From: UBA7803 sp041395905
GTDB taxonomy: Bacteria; Pseudomonadota; Gammaproteobacteria; Pseudomonadales; Azotimanducaceae
Length of the DNA stretch: 64,000 bases
Assembly: GCA_041395905.1 (NCBI GenBank)
Contig: JAWKZP010000020.1
Coordinates: 1 to 64,000, forward strand
Direction: 5' to 3'
In this document: in pieces, positions 51,657 to 61,051 of the stretch
How positions within the stretch are numbered: position 1 is the first letter of the stretch
Layout: each line of letters opens with the position of its first letter
Translations under genes and position numbers: made by a program
The notes under the pieces: model-generated
What the model was told of the DNA's origin: nothing
The model's database searches: none
What the model saw: only the letters and a program-made list of their open reading frames with translations

Positions 51657-52916
51657 ATGGCCAGAGCCAACGCGTTTTACGCCCAGTCGGGCGGGGTCAC
51701 GGCCGTCATCAACGCGACCGCCTGTGGCGTCATCGAGACAGCAAGGCAGCATCGTGACCGTATCGGCAAGCTGTTCGCCGGGCGCAACGGCATCGTGGGC
51801 GCGCTGACCGAGGAGCTGATCGACACCAATCGCGAGTCCGCACGCGCCATCGCCGGCCTGCGCAGCACGCCCAGCGGTGCGTTCGGCTCCTGCCGCTACA
51901 AGCTCAAGTCGCTGGAGCAGAACCGGCGCGAGTACGAACGCCTCATAGCGGTTTTCCGCGCCCACGACATCCGCTACTTCTTCTACAACGGCGGCGGTGA
52001 TTCTCAGGATACCGCCAACAAGGTGGCGCAACTCGGTACCGCCATGGGCTACCCGCTCACCTGCATCGGGATACCGAAGACCGTCGACAACGACCTGCCG
52101 CTCACGGACTGCTGCCCGGGCTTCGGCTCCGTGGCCAAGTACGTGGCGGTGTCCACCCGCGAAGCCGCGCTCGACGTCGCGTCCATGTGCGAGACCTCGA
52201 CCAAGGTGTTCATTCTCGAGGTCATGGGTCGTCATGCAGGCTGGATTGCGGCGTCCGGAGCGCTCGCCCAGGAGCAGCCAGGCGACGCCCCGCACATCAT
52301 TCTGCTGCCGGAGGTGCCGTTCGAGCGCGAACGGTTTCTGGCCAGAGTGAAGGATACGGTCACGCGCCGCGGCTACTGCGTGATCGTGGTGTCGGAAGGT
52401 ACTCAGTACGCCGACGGCACCTTCGTGGCCGATGCCGGTTCCAAGGATGCCTTCGGCCACACGCAGCTCGGCGGGGTTGCGCCGACGCTCGCCGCCATGG
52501 TGAAGGATGCCCTGGGGTACAAGTATCACTGGGCAGTGGCCGACTACCTCCAGCGCGCCGCGCGTCACATTGCTTCCGCGACCGACGTGGCCCAGGCCTA
52601 CGCCGTAGGTCGGGCGGCAGTGGAATTCGCGCTGGCCGGCAAGAACGCCGTAATGCCCACCATCGTGCGCGAGAGCGACGCGCCGTACCGCTGGAGCATC
52701 GGTGAGGCGCCACTCGCCAAAGTAGCCAACGTCGAGCGGAAAATGCCGCGGCGCTACATCAGCCGCGATGGTTTCGGTATCACAGCCGCCTGCCGCCGTT
52801 ACCTGGCGCCGCTGATCGAAGGCGAGGACTACCCCGCCTACCGCAACGGCGTGCCGCAGTACGTGCGCCTGAAAAACCAGCTGGCACCGAAAAAACTGCC
52901 GCCGTTCCAGATCTGA
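51657..52916 (+). CDS. Pyrophosphate-dependent 6-phosphofructokinase
   Basis: A 419-residue phosphofructokinase. It interconverts fructose-6-phosphate and fructose-1,6-bisphosphate. The phosphoryl-donor site reads NGGGDSQDT (residues 111-119), with Asp at the position where ATP enzymes have Gly, and GIPKTVDND (138-146) carries the Lys that selects PPi. EVMGRHAGW binds the sugar phosphate. These mark a reversible PPi enzyme rather than an ATP one. It may work in gluconeogenesis as well as glycolysis. The H+-pyrophosphatase gene lies 1.4 kb away. Confidence 0.92.
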   Translation: MARANAFYAQSGGVTAVINATACGVIETARQHRDRIGKLFAGRNGIVGALTEELIDTNRESARAIAGLRSTPSGAFGSCRYKLKSLEQNRREYERLIAVFRAHDIRYFFYNGGGDSQDTANKVAQLGTAMGYPLTCIGIPKTVDNDLPLTDCCPGFGSVAKYVAVSTREAALDVASMCETSTKVFILEVMGRHAGWIAASGALAQEQPGDAPHIILLPEVPFERERFLARVKDTVTRRGYCVIVVSEGTQYADGTFVADAGSKDAFGHTQLGGVAPTLAAMVKDALGYKYHWAVADYLQRAARHIASATDVAQAYAVGRAAVEFALAGKNAVMPTIVRESDAPYRWSIGEAPLAKVANVERKMPRRYISRDGFGITAACRRYLAPLIEGEDYPAYRNGVPQYVRLKNQLAPKKLPPFQI

Positions 52917-52968
52917 AACCGCGGCGCCCGCTGCACGGGCGGCGCCGCATCAACTGCGAGGGAGCACC

Positions 52969-53286
52969 ATGAACCGTTGGCTGATCGTTGCACTGGCATT
53001 CGCGTTGCTGCAGGGCTGCGCCACCTTCGTCAAGCTGACGCCCGCCGGCGAGGGGGTGCAGATCGGCTACGGCGGGGACCTCAACAGCTGTGAGCTGCTC
53101 GGTCGGGTAAACGTCAACACCGAGGACAAGGTTCTGGTGCGCCGCGATCCCACCAAGGTGCAGGAGGAGCTCAACCGGCTCGCGCGCAACAATGCTGCGG
53201 GCATGGGCGCCACCCACCTCATTCCGCACGCGCTTCCCGAGGATGGTTCGCAGACCTTCTCTGCCTACCGCTGCCCGCCGGCCTGA
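52969..53286 (+). CDS. DUF4156 lipoprotein
   Basis: A 105-residue lipoprotein with the lipobox FALLQGCATF (Cys17) and the DUF4156 pattern: V-K-L-T-P-A-G-E-G-V, CELLGRVNV and LNRLARNNAAGMGATHL. These small outer-membrane lipoproteins are common in Gammaproteobacteria and have no known role. GGGAGC precedes the ATG. It lies 52 bp after the phosphofructokinase gene and could share its transcript. Confidence 0.85.
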   Translation: MNRWLIVALAFALLQGCATFVKLTPAGEGVQIGYGGDLNSCELLGRVNVNTEDKVLVRRDPTKVQEELNRLARNNAAGMGATHLIPHALPEDGSQTFSAYRCPPA

Positions 53287-53344
53287 GCGGGATCCCTGCT
53301 GCCCGCCGCTGTGACGAGCGGGCCCGGTCCGAGGGGCGGGTGGT

Positions 53345-54115
53345 CTACCAGTTCTCCACCCAGGGCCTCAGGATCACCTCGTAGGCCCAGGTGGATCGGT
53401 GCTGGTTGTGCAGCTGCAGATAGACCTCGGCGATCCGGTCCGGGTCTGCCATGTTGTCGTCAACCGCAGTGCCGGCGAGACGATGGGCGCGGGTGCCGTC
53501 GGCTTGCGTCCAGCCGATGGCCGCGTCGATGGGCACGTGGGCGACGTGAATGCCCGCCGGCATCAGCTCGCGGGCCATGCTCTGCGCCAGCCCCGACTTG
53601 CCGTGCGAGGCCATGGCGAACGCACCGCTCTTCGGATAGCCCTTGAACGCGGCACTCGCATTGGTGAACAGGATCGTGCCGCGGTGGCCCCGGTCGTCCG
53701 GGGCCTGCGCCAGCATCTGCCGCGCCGCCTGCTGTCCCACCAGGAACGCGCTGTACGTCGAGTTGAGCAGCGTCGCCAGCACCAGTTCCGGATCCACCTC
53801 GGCAATGCCTTTGCGGAACACGGCCGGTGAGCGCCCGTCGATGTTGTGCACCACCAGCCGGGGCGTGCCGATCTGCTGCTGCACCTGGGCAAACAGCGCA
53901 GCCACCGCGTCCGGCTGGCTTGCGTCGCAGGCCTGCACCTGGACGCCGTGCTCAGCTGCGAGGGTTCTGAGTACGGGTTTGTCGGGGTTGCGCGCCGCAA
54001 CCACCACCCGCATGCCGGCGCGGCCGAACAGCCGCGCGCAGCTGGCGCTGATGCCCGGTCCCCCACCCACGACGAGGGCAACCTCGCCTGAATTGCTCCG
54101 CGTTGCGTCCGTCAT
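53345..54115 (-). CDS. Short-chain dehydrogenase-like protein with altered active site
   Basis: A 256-residue SDR-fold protein. The nucleotide motif is VGGGPGISASCA (15-26) in place of TGxxxGIG, NNAG is replaced by HNIDG, and the Tyr-x-x-x-Lys site reads FAMASHGKSG, with Ala where Tyr is expected. AQSMARELMPAGIHVAHV is strongly conserved in this subgroup. It may bind NAD(P) without classical reductase chemistry or use another residue. The gene stands alone between converging neighbours. Confidence 0.8.
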   Translation of the reverse strand: MTDATRSNSGEVALVVGGGPGISASCARLFGRAGMRVVVAARNPDKPVLRTLAAEHGVQVQACDASQPDAVAALFAQVQQQIGTPRLVVHNIDGRSPAVFRKGIAEVDPELVLATLLNSTYSAFLVGQQAARQMLAQAPDDRGHRGTILFTNASAAFKGYPKSGAFAMASHGKSGLAQSMARELMPAGIHVAHVPIDAAIGWTQADGTRAHRLAGTAVDDNMADPDRIAEVYLQLHNQHRSTWAYEVILRPWVENW

Positions 54116-54218
54116 GGGGCCTCCTTGGCAGACCGACGCGCCATGATGCGACCGTTTCCGACGTGCTGCGAGCGTTGATGGCGGGTTGGGCGGCTCTTGG
54201 CGGGGACTTGGCGTGACG

Positions 54219-54241
54219 GCGGGGGCGGTGTGCGCCCCCGC
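54219..54241. terminator. GC-rich hairpin downstream of hppA
   Basis: GCGGGGGCG and CGCCCCCGC form a perfect 9-bp stem with a 5-base loop, 68 bp past the hppA stop codon. There is no U-tract, so it may block exonucleases or help Rho-dependent termination rather than act alone. Confidence 0.4.
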
Positions 54242-54308
54242 AGCCGACTGGAATCGAAACCCGAAGGAGGCGAGGAGGCGAGCGCCGCCCCCGCCGTCCC
54301 TTGAACCC

Positions 54309-56336
54309 TCACACCAGCAATGGTGCGATAACGAGCGAAACGATCGCCATCACGTTGATGAGGATGTTCATTGCGGGTCCGGAGGTATCCTTGAACGGGT
54401 CGCCAACCGTGTCGCCGACGACGGCGGCAGCGTGCACGCTGGAACCCTTGCCGCCCAGATTGCCCTTCTCGATGTACTTCTTGGCGTTGTCCCAGGCACC
54501 GCCTGCGTTGGCCATGGTCAGGGCCAGCAGCACGCAGCCCAGCAGGCCGCCGCCGAGCACGCCGCCCAGCGCGGCCGGACCGAGACCGAAGCCCACCACC
54601 GGCGGGACCGCCACGGCGATCACGCCTGGCAGCAGCATGCGGCGCAGCGCCGCGGAAGTGGCGATGTCGACGCACTTGGCGGTGTCGGGCTCGCCCGTAC
54701 CTTCCAGCAGCCCGGGGATTTCGCGGAACTGGCGGCGGATCTCCTGGATCATGTCCATGGCCGCGTCGCCGACGGCGGTCATGGTTATGGATGCGATCAG
54801 GAACGGAATCAGGCCGCCGATGAACAGCCCGATCAGGACCTGCGGGTCGCCGATGTGCAGGGTGAACCCGGGCATGTGCAGCGACACGGTTTCCACGTAG
54901 GCGGCGATGATGGCCAGTGCCGCCAGCGCGGCGGCGCCGATGGCGAAGCCCTTGCCGATGGCCGCCGTGGTGTTGCCGAGCTCGTCGAGGGAGTCGGTGA
55001 TCGCGCGGGTTTCCTTGCCGAGGCCGCCCATCTCGGCGATGCCGCCGGCGTTGTCGGCCACGGGTCCGTAGGCGTCGATGGCCATGGTGATGCCGACGGT
55101 CGCCAGCATGCCCACGGCCGCAATGCCGACACCGTACAGATCGGCCAGCTGGGTGGAAACGAAGATGATGCCGCAGATGGCCAGCACCGGAATCACCACC
55201 GACTGCATGCCGACCGCAAGGCCGGTGATCATCACGGTGGCAGGGCCGGTTTCACCGGATTCGGCAATGCGGATGATGGGCTTGGAGGACGTGTAGTATT
55301 CGGTGGTCAGGCCGATGACGATGCCGCCCACGGAGCCGGCGATCACGGACAGCCAGATGCTGTGCTCGAGGCCGAAGCCGTCCACCACGAAGTAGGCGAC
55401 GACGATGAACAGCGCCGGCGCGCCGATGGTGCCGAAACGCAGCGCCACGGCCGGTTCCCGCGCCGACATGACGCGCACCAGGCCAATGCCCAGCATCGAG
55501 CACACCAGGCCCGCCGAGGCCAGGATGAGCGGCAGGCTCATGAGCGAGGAGCGCGCCTCAGCTTCTAGCATGCCCGGAGCCAGATTGGTCAGATGTGACA
55601 TGGCCAGCGTCGATGCGATGGCGATGGTGGCGATCATGGCGCCGCAGTAGCTCTCGAAGATGTCCGAGCCCATGCCGGCCACGTCGCCCACGTTGTCGCC
55701 CACGTTGTCGGCGATGACGCCGGGATTGCGCGGGTCGTCCTCGGGGATGCCGGCTTCCACCTTGCCCACCAGATCGGCGCCGACGTCGGCGCTCTTGGTG
55801 TAGATGCCGCCGCCGACCCGGGAGAACAGCGCCACCGTGGACGCGCCCATGCCGAAGCCGTGAATGTTGTGCGCGGTCTCTGCATCGCCGCCGAACATGA
55901 TGTACAGCAGGCCGAGTCCAAGCAGACCCATGGACGCGACGGTCAGACCCATTATGGAGCCGCCGAAGAACGCCACCGACAGCGCCTGGGCGGCACCGTG
56001 GGAGTGGGCGGCGGTGGTGGTGCGCACGTTGGCTTTGGTGGCCGTGTACATGCCGATCCAGCCGGCCGATGCGGACGCCAGCGCACCGACCAGGAAGGCC
56101 AGGGCCGTATTGAAGCCGAGCGAAAGGTACAGCAGCACGATCAGCACGGCGGCAAAGCCGGCCAGCATGCTGTACTCGCGGCGCATGAAGACCATGGCGC
56201 CGAGGTGGATCTGGTCGGCGATCTTCTTGACCTTGTCGGTCCCCTCGTCGTAGGTCTTCACCACGCCGTAAATCACCAGCGCGACGATCAGGCCCACGAC
56301 ACCGAACAGAGGCGGTATCAGATTCAGATCTATCAT
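54309..56336 (-). CDS. hppA: K+-dependent H+-translocating pyrophosphatase
   Basis: A 675-residue membrane pyrophosphatase with about 16 spans. It couples PPi hydrolysis to ion pumping across the inner membrane. The PPi/Mg site is visible as SADVGADLVGKVEAGIPEDDPRNPGVIADNVGDNVGD (key acidic residues within it), DAYGPVADNAGG and DTVGDPFKDTSGPAMN. The segment NTTAAIGKGFAIG has Ala where K+-independent enzymes carry Lys, which indicates K+ dependence. Whether it pumps H+ or Na+ is not certain. The start is the ATG at 56336; a TTG four codons upstream is ignored. Confidence 0.95.
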   Translation of the reverse strand: MIDLNLIPPLFGVVGLIVALVIYGVVKTYDEGTDKVKKIADQIHLGAMVFMRREYSMLAGFAAVLIVLLYLSLGFNTALAFLVGALASASAGWIGMYTATKANVRTTTAAHSHGAAQALSVAFFGGSIMGLTVASMGLLGLGLLYIMFGGDAETAHNIHGFGMGASTVALFSRVGGGIYTKSADVGADLVGKVEAGIPEDDPRNPGVIADNVGDNVGDVAGMGSDIFESYCGAMIATIAIASTLAMSHLTNLAPGMLEAEARSSLMSLPLILASAGLVCSMLGIGLVRVMSAREPAVALRFGTIGAPALFIVVAYFVVDGFGLEHSIWLSVIAGSVGGIVIGLTTEYYTSSKPIIRIAESGETGPATVMITGLAVGMQSVVIPVLAICGIIFVSTQLADLYGVGIAAVGMLATVGITMAIDAYGPVADNAGGIAEMGGLGKETRAITDSLDELGNTTAAIGKGFAIGAAALAALAIIAAYVETVSLHMPGFTLHIGDPQVLIGLFIGGLIPFLIASITMTAVGDAAMDMIQEIRRQFREIPGLLEGTGEPDTAKCVDIATSAALRRMLLPGVIAVAVPPVVGFGLGPAALGGVLGGGLLGCVLLALTMANAGGAWDNAKKYIEKGNLGGKGSSVHAAAVVGDTVGDPFKDTSGPAMNILINVMAIVSLVIAPLLV

Positions 56337-56442
56337 GAATGTCCCCAAAGCCTAGTGTTTGTCATTTCAGAAGCCGGGCAGGCATGACGGCGGTGCGGGA
56401 ATAACTGCTGCGCCCACGCCCCCCCGGTCTGCGGCGGCGCGT

Positions 56443-56471
56443 ATTCTAGCGAAGCGATTGCCGAATAAGAA
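56443..56471 (-). promoter_or_regulatory. Candidate hppA promoter
   Basis: On the minus strand TTCTTA (56471-56466) and TAGAAT (56448-56443) are separated by 17 bp, about 107 bp before the hppA ATG, which implies a leader of about 100 nt. The -10 is good and the -35 weak. It is the only sigma-70-like pair I found in the 185-bp spacer. Confidence 0.42.
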
Positions 56472-56521
56472 CCGTAACGGCGGCGAATCCGCCGCCGCTG
56501 CGTTCGCCTGCGGCGCCGCGC

Positions 56522-57571
56522 TCAGCCCTGGGCCAGAAGGGCCCGAAGATCGATGATCGCTGCGTTCGCCCGGGAGATGTACGAGGCCATCACCAGGGAG
56601 TGGTTGGCCAGCAGGCCGAGGCCGTCACCGTTGAGAATGAAGGGGCTCCAGACGGTGTCCTGGGTGGGCTCGAGCTCGCGGATGATCTGCTGCAGGCTCA
56701 CGCGCGCGTTCTTCTTGTCGAGCACGTCGCCGAAATCCTGCTCCATCGCCTGCAGCAGGTGGATCAGCGCCCAGGTCTGGCCGCGCGCCTCGTAGAACAC
56801 GTCGTCGATGTCGAGCCAGGGCGTCTTGTACTCCTGCTCGTGGGGCGCGCTGGTGGCCTGGCTGGCGGCGGCGTCGCCGGCGAGGTCGACGTTGAGCTGG
56901 CGTTTGCCGACGCTCGCGGAGAGGCGCTGGGACAGGCTCCCGAGACGGGTGCCGACCCCCTCGAGCCACTTCTGCAGATTGTCGGCGCGGGCATAGAACT
57001 GGGCGTTGGGTTTGCTGGGGTCGGCCAGCCGGTCGAGGTAGCCCTGGAACAGGCGAATGCCTTCCCGGTACTCACTCTCCGAGGGCGGCAGCGCCCAGCT
57101 CGCATTGTCGAAGAAGAACTTGCCCTCGGCTTCGGACAGGTCCGGGTCTTCGGTGGACTGGCTCTGGGAGCGGGAAAAATCGATTCGAAACGCGCGCGCG
57201 GCGTCGCGGATCTGGGTCAGCACGCCGAATTCCCAGTTGGGCACGTTGTCCATCCACACGCCCGGCGGGAACAGGTCGTTGGACAGGTAACCGCCGCGCT
57301 TGTCGAGCAGCGTCTCCGCCAGATGGATGACGGTGGCGCTGGTGATGTAGCCCGTCACCAGCGTCTCGTTGTGCCGCTCCGCCCGCTGCGCCGCGGTTTC
57401 GCGCACGGGGAACATGTCGGGCTCGTAATCCCACCACCATCCCAGCGCCAGGCAGACCAGCAGGTAGCCGCCGATCACGACGCTGGCGATACGCGCGGCG
57501 GTGCCCGCGAACAGGGACGAGCGCGCACCGAACGCGCTGAGTTTCTGCCAGAGGGAGCCGTCCGCCATCAT
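56522..57571 (-). CDS. DUF2333 inner-membrane protein
   Basis: A 349-residue protein with one N-terminal membrane span (about residues 28-48, IASVVIGGYLLVCLALGWWW) and a large periplasmic helical domain. The DUF2333 features are present: Y-E-P-D, RHNETLVTGYITSATVI, GGYLSNDLFPPGVWMDN and NWEFGVLTQIRDA. Function unknown. The ATG overlaps the copper-chaperone stop, with GGAG 6 bp before it, so the pair is co-translated. Confidence 0.88.
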   Translation of the reverse strand: MMADGSLWQKLSAFGARSSLFAGTAARIASVVIGGYLLVCLALGWWWDYEPDMFPVRETAAQRAERHNETLVTGYITSATVIHLAETLLDKRGGYLSNDLFPPGVWMDNVPNWEFGVLTQIRDAARAFRIDFSRSQSQSTEDPDLSEAEGKFFFDNASWALPPSESEYREGIRLFQGYLDRLADPSKPNAQFYARADNLQKWLEGVGTRLGSLSQRLSASVGKRQLNVDLAGDAAASQATSAPHEQEYKTPWLDIDDVFYEARGQTWALIHLLQAMEQDFGDVLDKKNARVSLQQIIRELEPTQDTVWSPFILNGDGLGLLANHSLVMASYISRANAAIIDLRALLAQG

Positions 57572-58041
57572 TGTTCTCCGAGGGCAAAGGTTCTGAAGGT
57601 CACCGGCACGCGGCCGCCCGAGGCCGTAACGAGCTCGATGTCTACCGTTTCCCCAAGCCCGGCCGTCCCGAAGATCATCAGGTGCAGCCCCCCCGGCTGG
57701 AAGCGTACGGTCTCGCCGGGGGCAATCTCAACCGTCTGCTGGCGACGCATTCGGACCATGTCGCCGTCGTGCAGGATCGCGTGCATTTCTATGCTGCGCA
57801 GGGACGGCGATTGCGCGCCCACTAGAACGATGGGTGCCGTACCGTCATTGCGTGCGGTGAAATACCCGACCGTCTTGTCCTGACCGGGAATGGGCTGACG
57901 CACCCGTGCTTCGGTCACGGTCAGTGCGGGTCTGACGGCGGCCGCACTATCGGGCGACTGCCCGTGAGCGGCTGCGAAGATGCCCGCAGCCGGGGCGGCG
58001 AGCACAATCAGGGTCAGGAGTCGGCGGCGTCTGGAAAACAT
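57568..58041 (-). CDS. PCu(A)C-type periplasmic copper chaperone
   Basis: A 157-residue protein with a signal peptide (cleaved near AAAHG, residues 24-28) and a cupredoxin-like domain. The copper motif H-M-X10-M-X21-H-x-M is exact: His87, Met98, His120, Met122. Such proteins carry Cu(I) to the CuA site of cytochrome c oxidase. It overlaps the upstream lipoprotein gene by 28 bp and the DUF2333 gene by 4 bp. Confidence 0.92.
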   Translation of the reverse strand: MFSRRRRLLTLIVLAAPAAGIFAAAHGQSPDSAAAVRPALTVTEARVRQPIPGQDKTVGYFTARNDGTAPIVLVGAQSPSLRSIEMHAILHDGDMVRMRRQQTVEIAPGETVRFQPGGLHLMIFGTAGLGETVDIELVTASGGRVPVTFRTFALGEQ

Positions 58042-58823
58042 AGGATCTCGATGTTGGGTGGCCAGGCGATCTGCATTTCGGCACGGATCCGCGCGTCGCC
58101 AGGCGCGCCGCTCAGCTGCTGGTAGATCCAGCGGCCCTCGGCGTCGTTGCGGGCGCTGATCAGGGCGCGGCAGCCATCCGTGCGGATGCGGGCGCCGGCG
58201 TCGTGCAGCCGTGCCACCAGCGCCGCGCTGCGGCTGCTGAGTTCTGCACCGTCCAGGCGGATAACCGTGCGTTTGGCAGAGGATAACAGACGAATGCGCT
58301 CGGCCGTGGGCTCGATGCCAGGATGTCTCGGATCCGCCAACGCCGCCTGCTCGAGCATTGCCCTGGCGCGTTCGAACTGGCGCCGGTCTGCCGCCTCCAG
58401 GGCCAGCTCCAGATAGCGCTCGACGATTTTCTCGAGGCCGCGAATCGCATCCAGATTGCCGGGATCAATGGCAAGAATTTTGTCATAGCGGGAGATGGCG
58501 CTGTTCTCGGCCGGCACGAACAGGCGGTCCTCGGCCAGCGCCTGCTCAGCTTCGGCGAGCAGTTGGCGCACGCGCGCCCGGTCCTCCTCGGAGAGGTCGC
58601 GCGGCCGTGGCGGAGCGGACGCCGGGTCTGCGTCCGCCACGTCGATGGTTGCGGCAACGGCCCGGGTGACATCCGTGCCGTCCCGGCTGGCTGGCGCCCG
58701 CTGCGGCGCCGGCTGCGGCGCGACGCACCCGCAAAGCAGCAGCAGCGAGGCGATGGACGCGCGCAAGCCGGCGTTCGCGGACCGGTTTCTGCGCGGTTTG
58801 CGGCCTGAGTCTCTAAACTGCAA
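58014..58823 (-). CDS. TPR-like lipoprotein
   Basis: A 269-residue protein with a lipobox (LLLLCGCVAP). The middle (about residues 90-180) has two helix pairs of TPR type: ISRYDKILAIDPGNLDAIRGLE and FERARAMLEQAALADPRHPGI. The C-terminal 80 residues form a separate alpha/beta domain. The start is uncertain: no ATG precedes the signal peptide in frame, so the TTG at 58823 was used. It probably assembles a periplasmic or outer-membrane complex. Confidence 0.68.
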   Translation of the reverse strand: MQFRDSGRKPRRNRSANAGLRASIASLLLLCGCVAPQPAPQRAPASRDGTDVTRAVAATIDVADADPASAPPRPRDLSEEDRARVRQLLAEAEQALAEDRLFVPAENSAISRYDKILAIDPGNLDAIRGLEKIVERYLELALEAADRRQFERARAMLEQAALADPRHPGIEPTAERIRLLSSAKRTVIRLDGAELSSRSAALVARLHDAGARIRTDGCRALISARNDAEGRWIYQQLSGAPGDARIRAEMQIAWPPNIEILCFPDAADS

Positions 58824-58991
58824 GGTAACGTTTCGTCGCGAAGCCGGCTGCGGTGCGCGTATAGTGCCCGCTGTCGTGCCGAACTCCAATGCCGGTGAGT
58901 GGTCACACACTCCCGATCCCCGCGGATATGCGGGTGCGGAGCGGCAACTGGCCGCGAGAACGCGCTCTACTGACAACGGGTGACTGGCTTG

Positions 58992-60968
58992 ATGAGGATC
59001 GAACGGAAAGGTTTGCGATCGCCCCTGTTGGGCATGGCGCTGCTGCTCGGCGCCGCCGCGGGCTGGGCGGCGGAAGGCACCACGGCGCTGCAGGGATGGC
59101 TCGATCGCGACCAGGAATTCCTGCGCGTCGACGAGGCGTTCGTGCTCACGGTCGAGCTCGACCGTGAAGGTGCCATTCTGGCACGTTGGCAGATGCCGGA
59201 CGGCTACTACCTGTATCGGCATCGGTTCGCCTTCACCACCAGGACCAGCGCCTCCGACCCGAGCTCGCCGGTGACCCTGGGCGAGCCTGAGATTCCACCC
59301 GGCAAGTCCAAGATCGACGACTGGTTCGGGGAAGTGGAGGTGTACTACCACGAAGCCGAAGCCCGGGTGCCGGTGGTGGCGGGCGCCGGTTTCGTCGAGG
59401 TGGGGGTCACCTACCAGGGCTGCGCGGATGCCGGTTTGTGCTATCCGCCGGAAACCAAGTGGCTCGCCTTCGAGCTTGCCGCCCCCGGCGCCGTGCCGGG
59501 TTCGGGGTCAGGCGCCGCCGGTGCCGGGGCCGCGGGCCCGGGTCCGGCAGCGTCGAGCGCGCCGCAGGGCGACCCGCAGGGCGACCCGCAGGGCGCCGTC
59601 CCGGCGACGGAGGAGCAGGCGCTGGCCTCGCGGCTGGCCGACGGCGGGCTGTTGTCGGCGCTGCTGCTGTTCTTTATCGGCGGCGTGGGCCTGGCGTTCA
59701 CGCCCTGTGTGCTGCCCATGGTGCCGATTCTGTCCAGCATCATCGTCGGCGAATCGGGATCCATCACCCGGGGCCGGGCGTTCTCGCTGTCACTGGCGTA
59801 CGTCCTGGGCATGGCGCTCACCTACGCCGCGGTGGGCACTCTGGTAGGCGTGTTCGGCGCCAGCATGAATCTTCAGGCAGCCCTGCAATCGCCGCCCGTG
59901 CTGACCGCGTTCGCGGCCGTCTTCGTGCTGTTGTCGCTGGCCATGTTCGGCTTCTACGAGCTGCAGCTGCCGCAGAGCTGGCAGAATCGTCTCAATTCTC
60001 TGGGCGATCGCGTGGGCGGCGGCAAGCACGTCAGCGTGCTGGTCATGGGGGCGCTGTCGGCGCTGGTGGTGTCGCCCTGCGTATCGGCGCCGCTGGCCGG
60101 CGCGCTCATCTACATCAGCACGAGCGGAGACGCGCTGCTCGGGGGCACCGCGCTGCTGGCGCTGGGTCTGGGCATGGGCACGCCGCTGCTGCTCATCGGC
60201 GCCAGCGGCGGCCATCTGCTGCCCCGGGCCGGGGCCTGGATGAACAGCGTCAAGGCGGTGTTCGGCGTGGCATTGCTGGCGGTTGCCGTGTGGCTGCTGG
60301 AGCGTGTGGTGCCCGCCGGGGTGACGTTGACCCTGTGGGCGGCACTGGCGATCGGCAGCGGTGTGTATCTGGGCGCGCTGGATTTCGCTCCCCGCCAGGG
60401 ATGGGGCCAGCTGTGGAAGGCATCTGGCGCGTTCGCCTTCGTGTGCGGCGTGCTGCTGCTCATCGGTGCTGCCAGCGGCGCCCATGATCCGCTGCGGCCC
60501 CTGGCCGGTTTTGCGGGGCCGAGCGCGGCCGGCCCTGGCGCAGCCGAGGCGGGGTCCGCCACCGCGGTGTGGCATCCCGTCGCCGACCTCGGAGAGCTCC
60601 GTGCGCAGATCGACCTGGCGTCCGCCCGCGGCCAGCCGGTGTTGCTCGACCTCTACGCGGACTGGTGCATTTCCTGCAAGGTCATGGAACGGTCGGTCTT
60701 TCCCGAGCCGGCGGTGGCCGCGCGGCTGCGGCAGTTTCATCTGCTGCGCGCGGATCTCACCCGCAACACCGACGCCGACCGGGCGCTGCTCGACCAGTAC
60801 GGCCTGTTCGGCCCGCCGAGCCTGGTGTTCTTCTCGCCTGATGGCGTCGAGATGAGCGACGTTCGCGTTCAGGGAGAGATCGACGCGAAGGCCCTGGCGG
60901 GCCATCTCGGGGCCGTTCTGGCGCGTCTGGGGTCGAAGAACGTCGGCGATTTAGCCGGGAACTTCTGA
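58992..60968 (+). CDS. dsbD: Thiol:disulfide interchange protein DsbD
   Basis: A 658-residue three-domain reductase that moves electrons from cytoplasmic thioredoxin to periplasmic DsbC-like proteins. The N-terminal periplasmic domain has Cys144/Cys150 (GCADAGLCYPP). The eight-span membrane domain has Cys239 (TPCVLPMVP) and Cys363 (SPCVSAPLAG). The C-terminal thioredoxin domain has Cys559-x-x-Cys562 (DWCISCK). A Gly/Pro/Ala linker separates the first two. A GTG at 58980 is an alternative start. It is divergent from the TPR lipoprotein. Confidence 0.95.
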   Translation: MRIERKGLRSPLLGMALLLGAAAGWAAEGTTALQGWLDRDQEFLRVDEAFVLTVELDREGAILARWQMPDGYYLYRHRFAFTTRTSASDPSSPVTLGEPEIPPGKSKIDDWFGEVEVYYHEAEARVPVVAGAGFVEVGVTYQGCADAGLCYPPETKWLAFELAAPGAVPGSGSGAAGAGAAGPGPAASSAPQGDPQGDPQGAVPATEEQALASRLADGGLLSALLLFFIGGVGLAFTPCVLPMVPILSSIIVGESGSITRGRAFSLSLAYVLGMALTYAAVGTLVGVFGASMNLQAALQSPPVLTAFAAVFVLLSLAMFGFYELQLPQSWQNRLNSLGDRVGGGKHVSVLVMGALSALVVSPCVSAPLAGALIYISTSGDALLGGTALLALGLGMGTPLLLIGASGGHLLPRAGAWMNSVKAVFGVALLAVAVWLLERVVPAGVTLTLWAALAIGSGVYLGALDFAPRQGWGQLWKASGAFAFVCGVLLLIGAASGAHDPLRPLAGFAGPSAAGPGAAEAGSATAVWHPVADLGELRAQIDLASARGQPVLLDLYADWCISCKVMERSVFPEPAVAARLRQFHLLRADLTRNTDADRALLDQYGLFGPPSLVFFSPDGVEMSDVRVQGEIDAKALAGHLGAVLARLGSKNVGDLAGNF

Positions 60969-61051
60969 TAAATTGCCGCTAACCGGCAGATTTAGAGACG
61001 GTTGGCGAATTTTTGGGTGGACAGCGATCAAACTGCCAAGGAGGGGAGATC

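Noticed and set aside
60975..60989. Intrinsic terminator after dsbD
   Set aside because: The hairpin TGCCG/CGGCA has only 5 bp and is followed by a mixed sequence, not a T-run.
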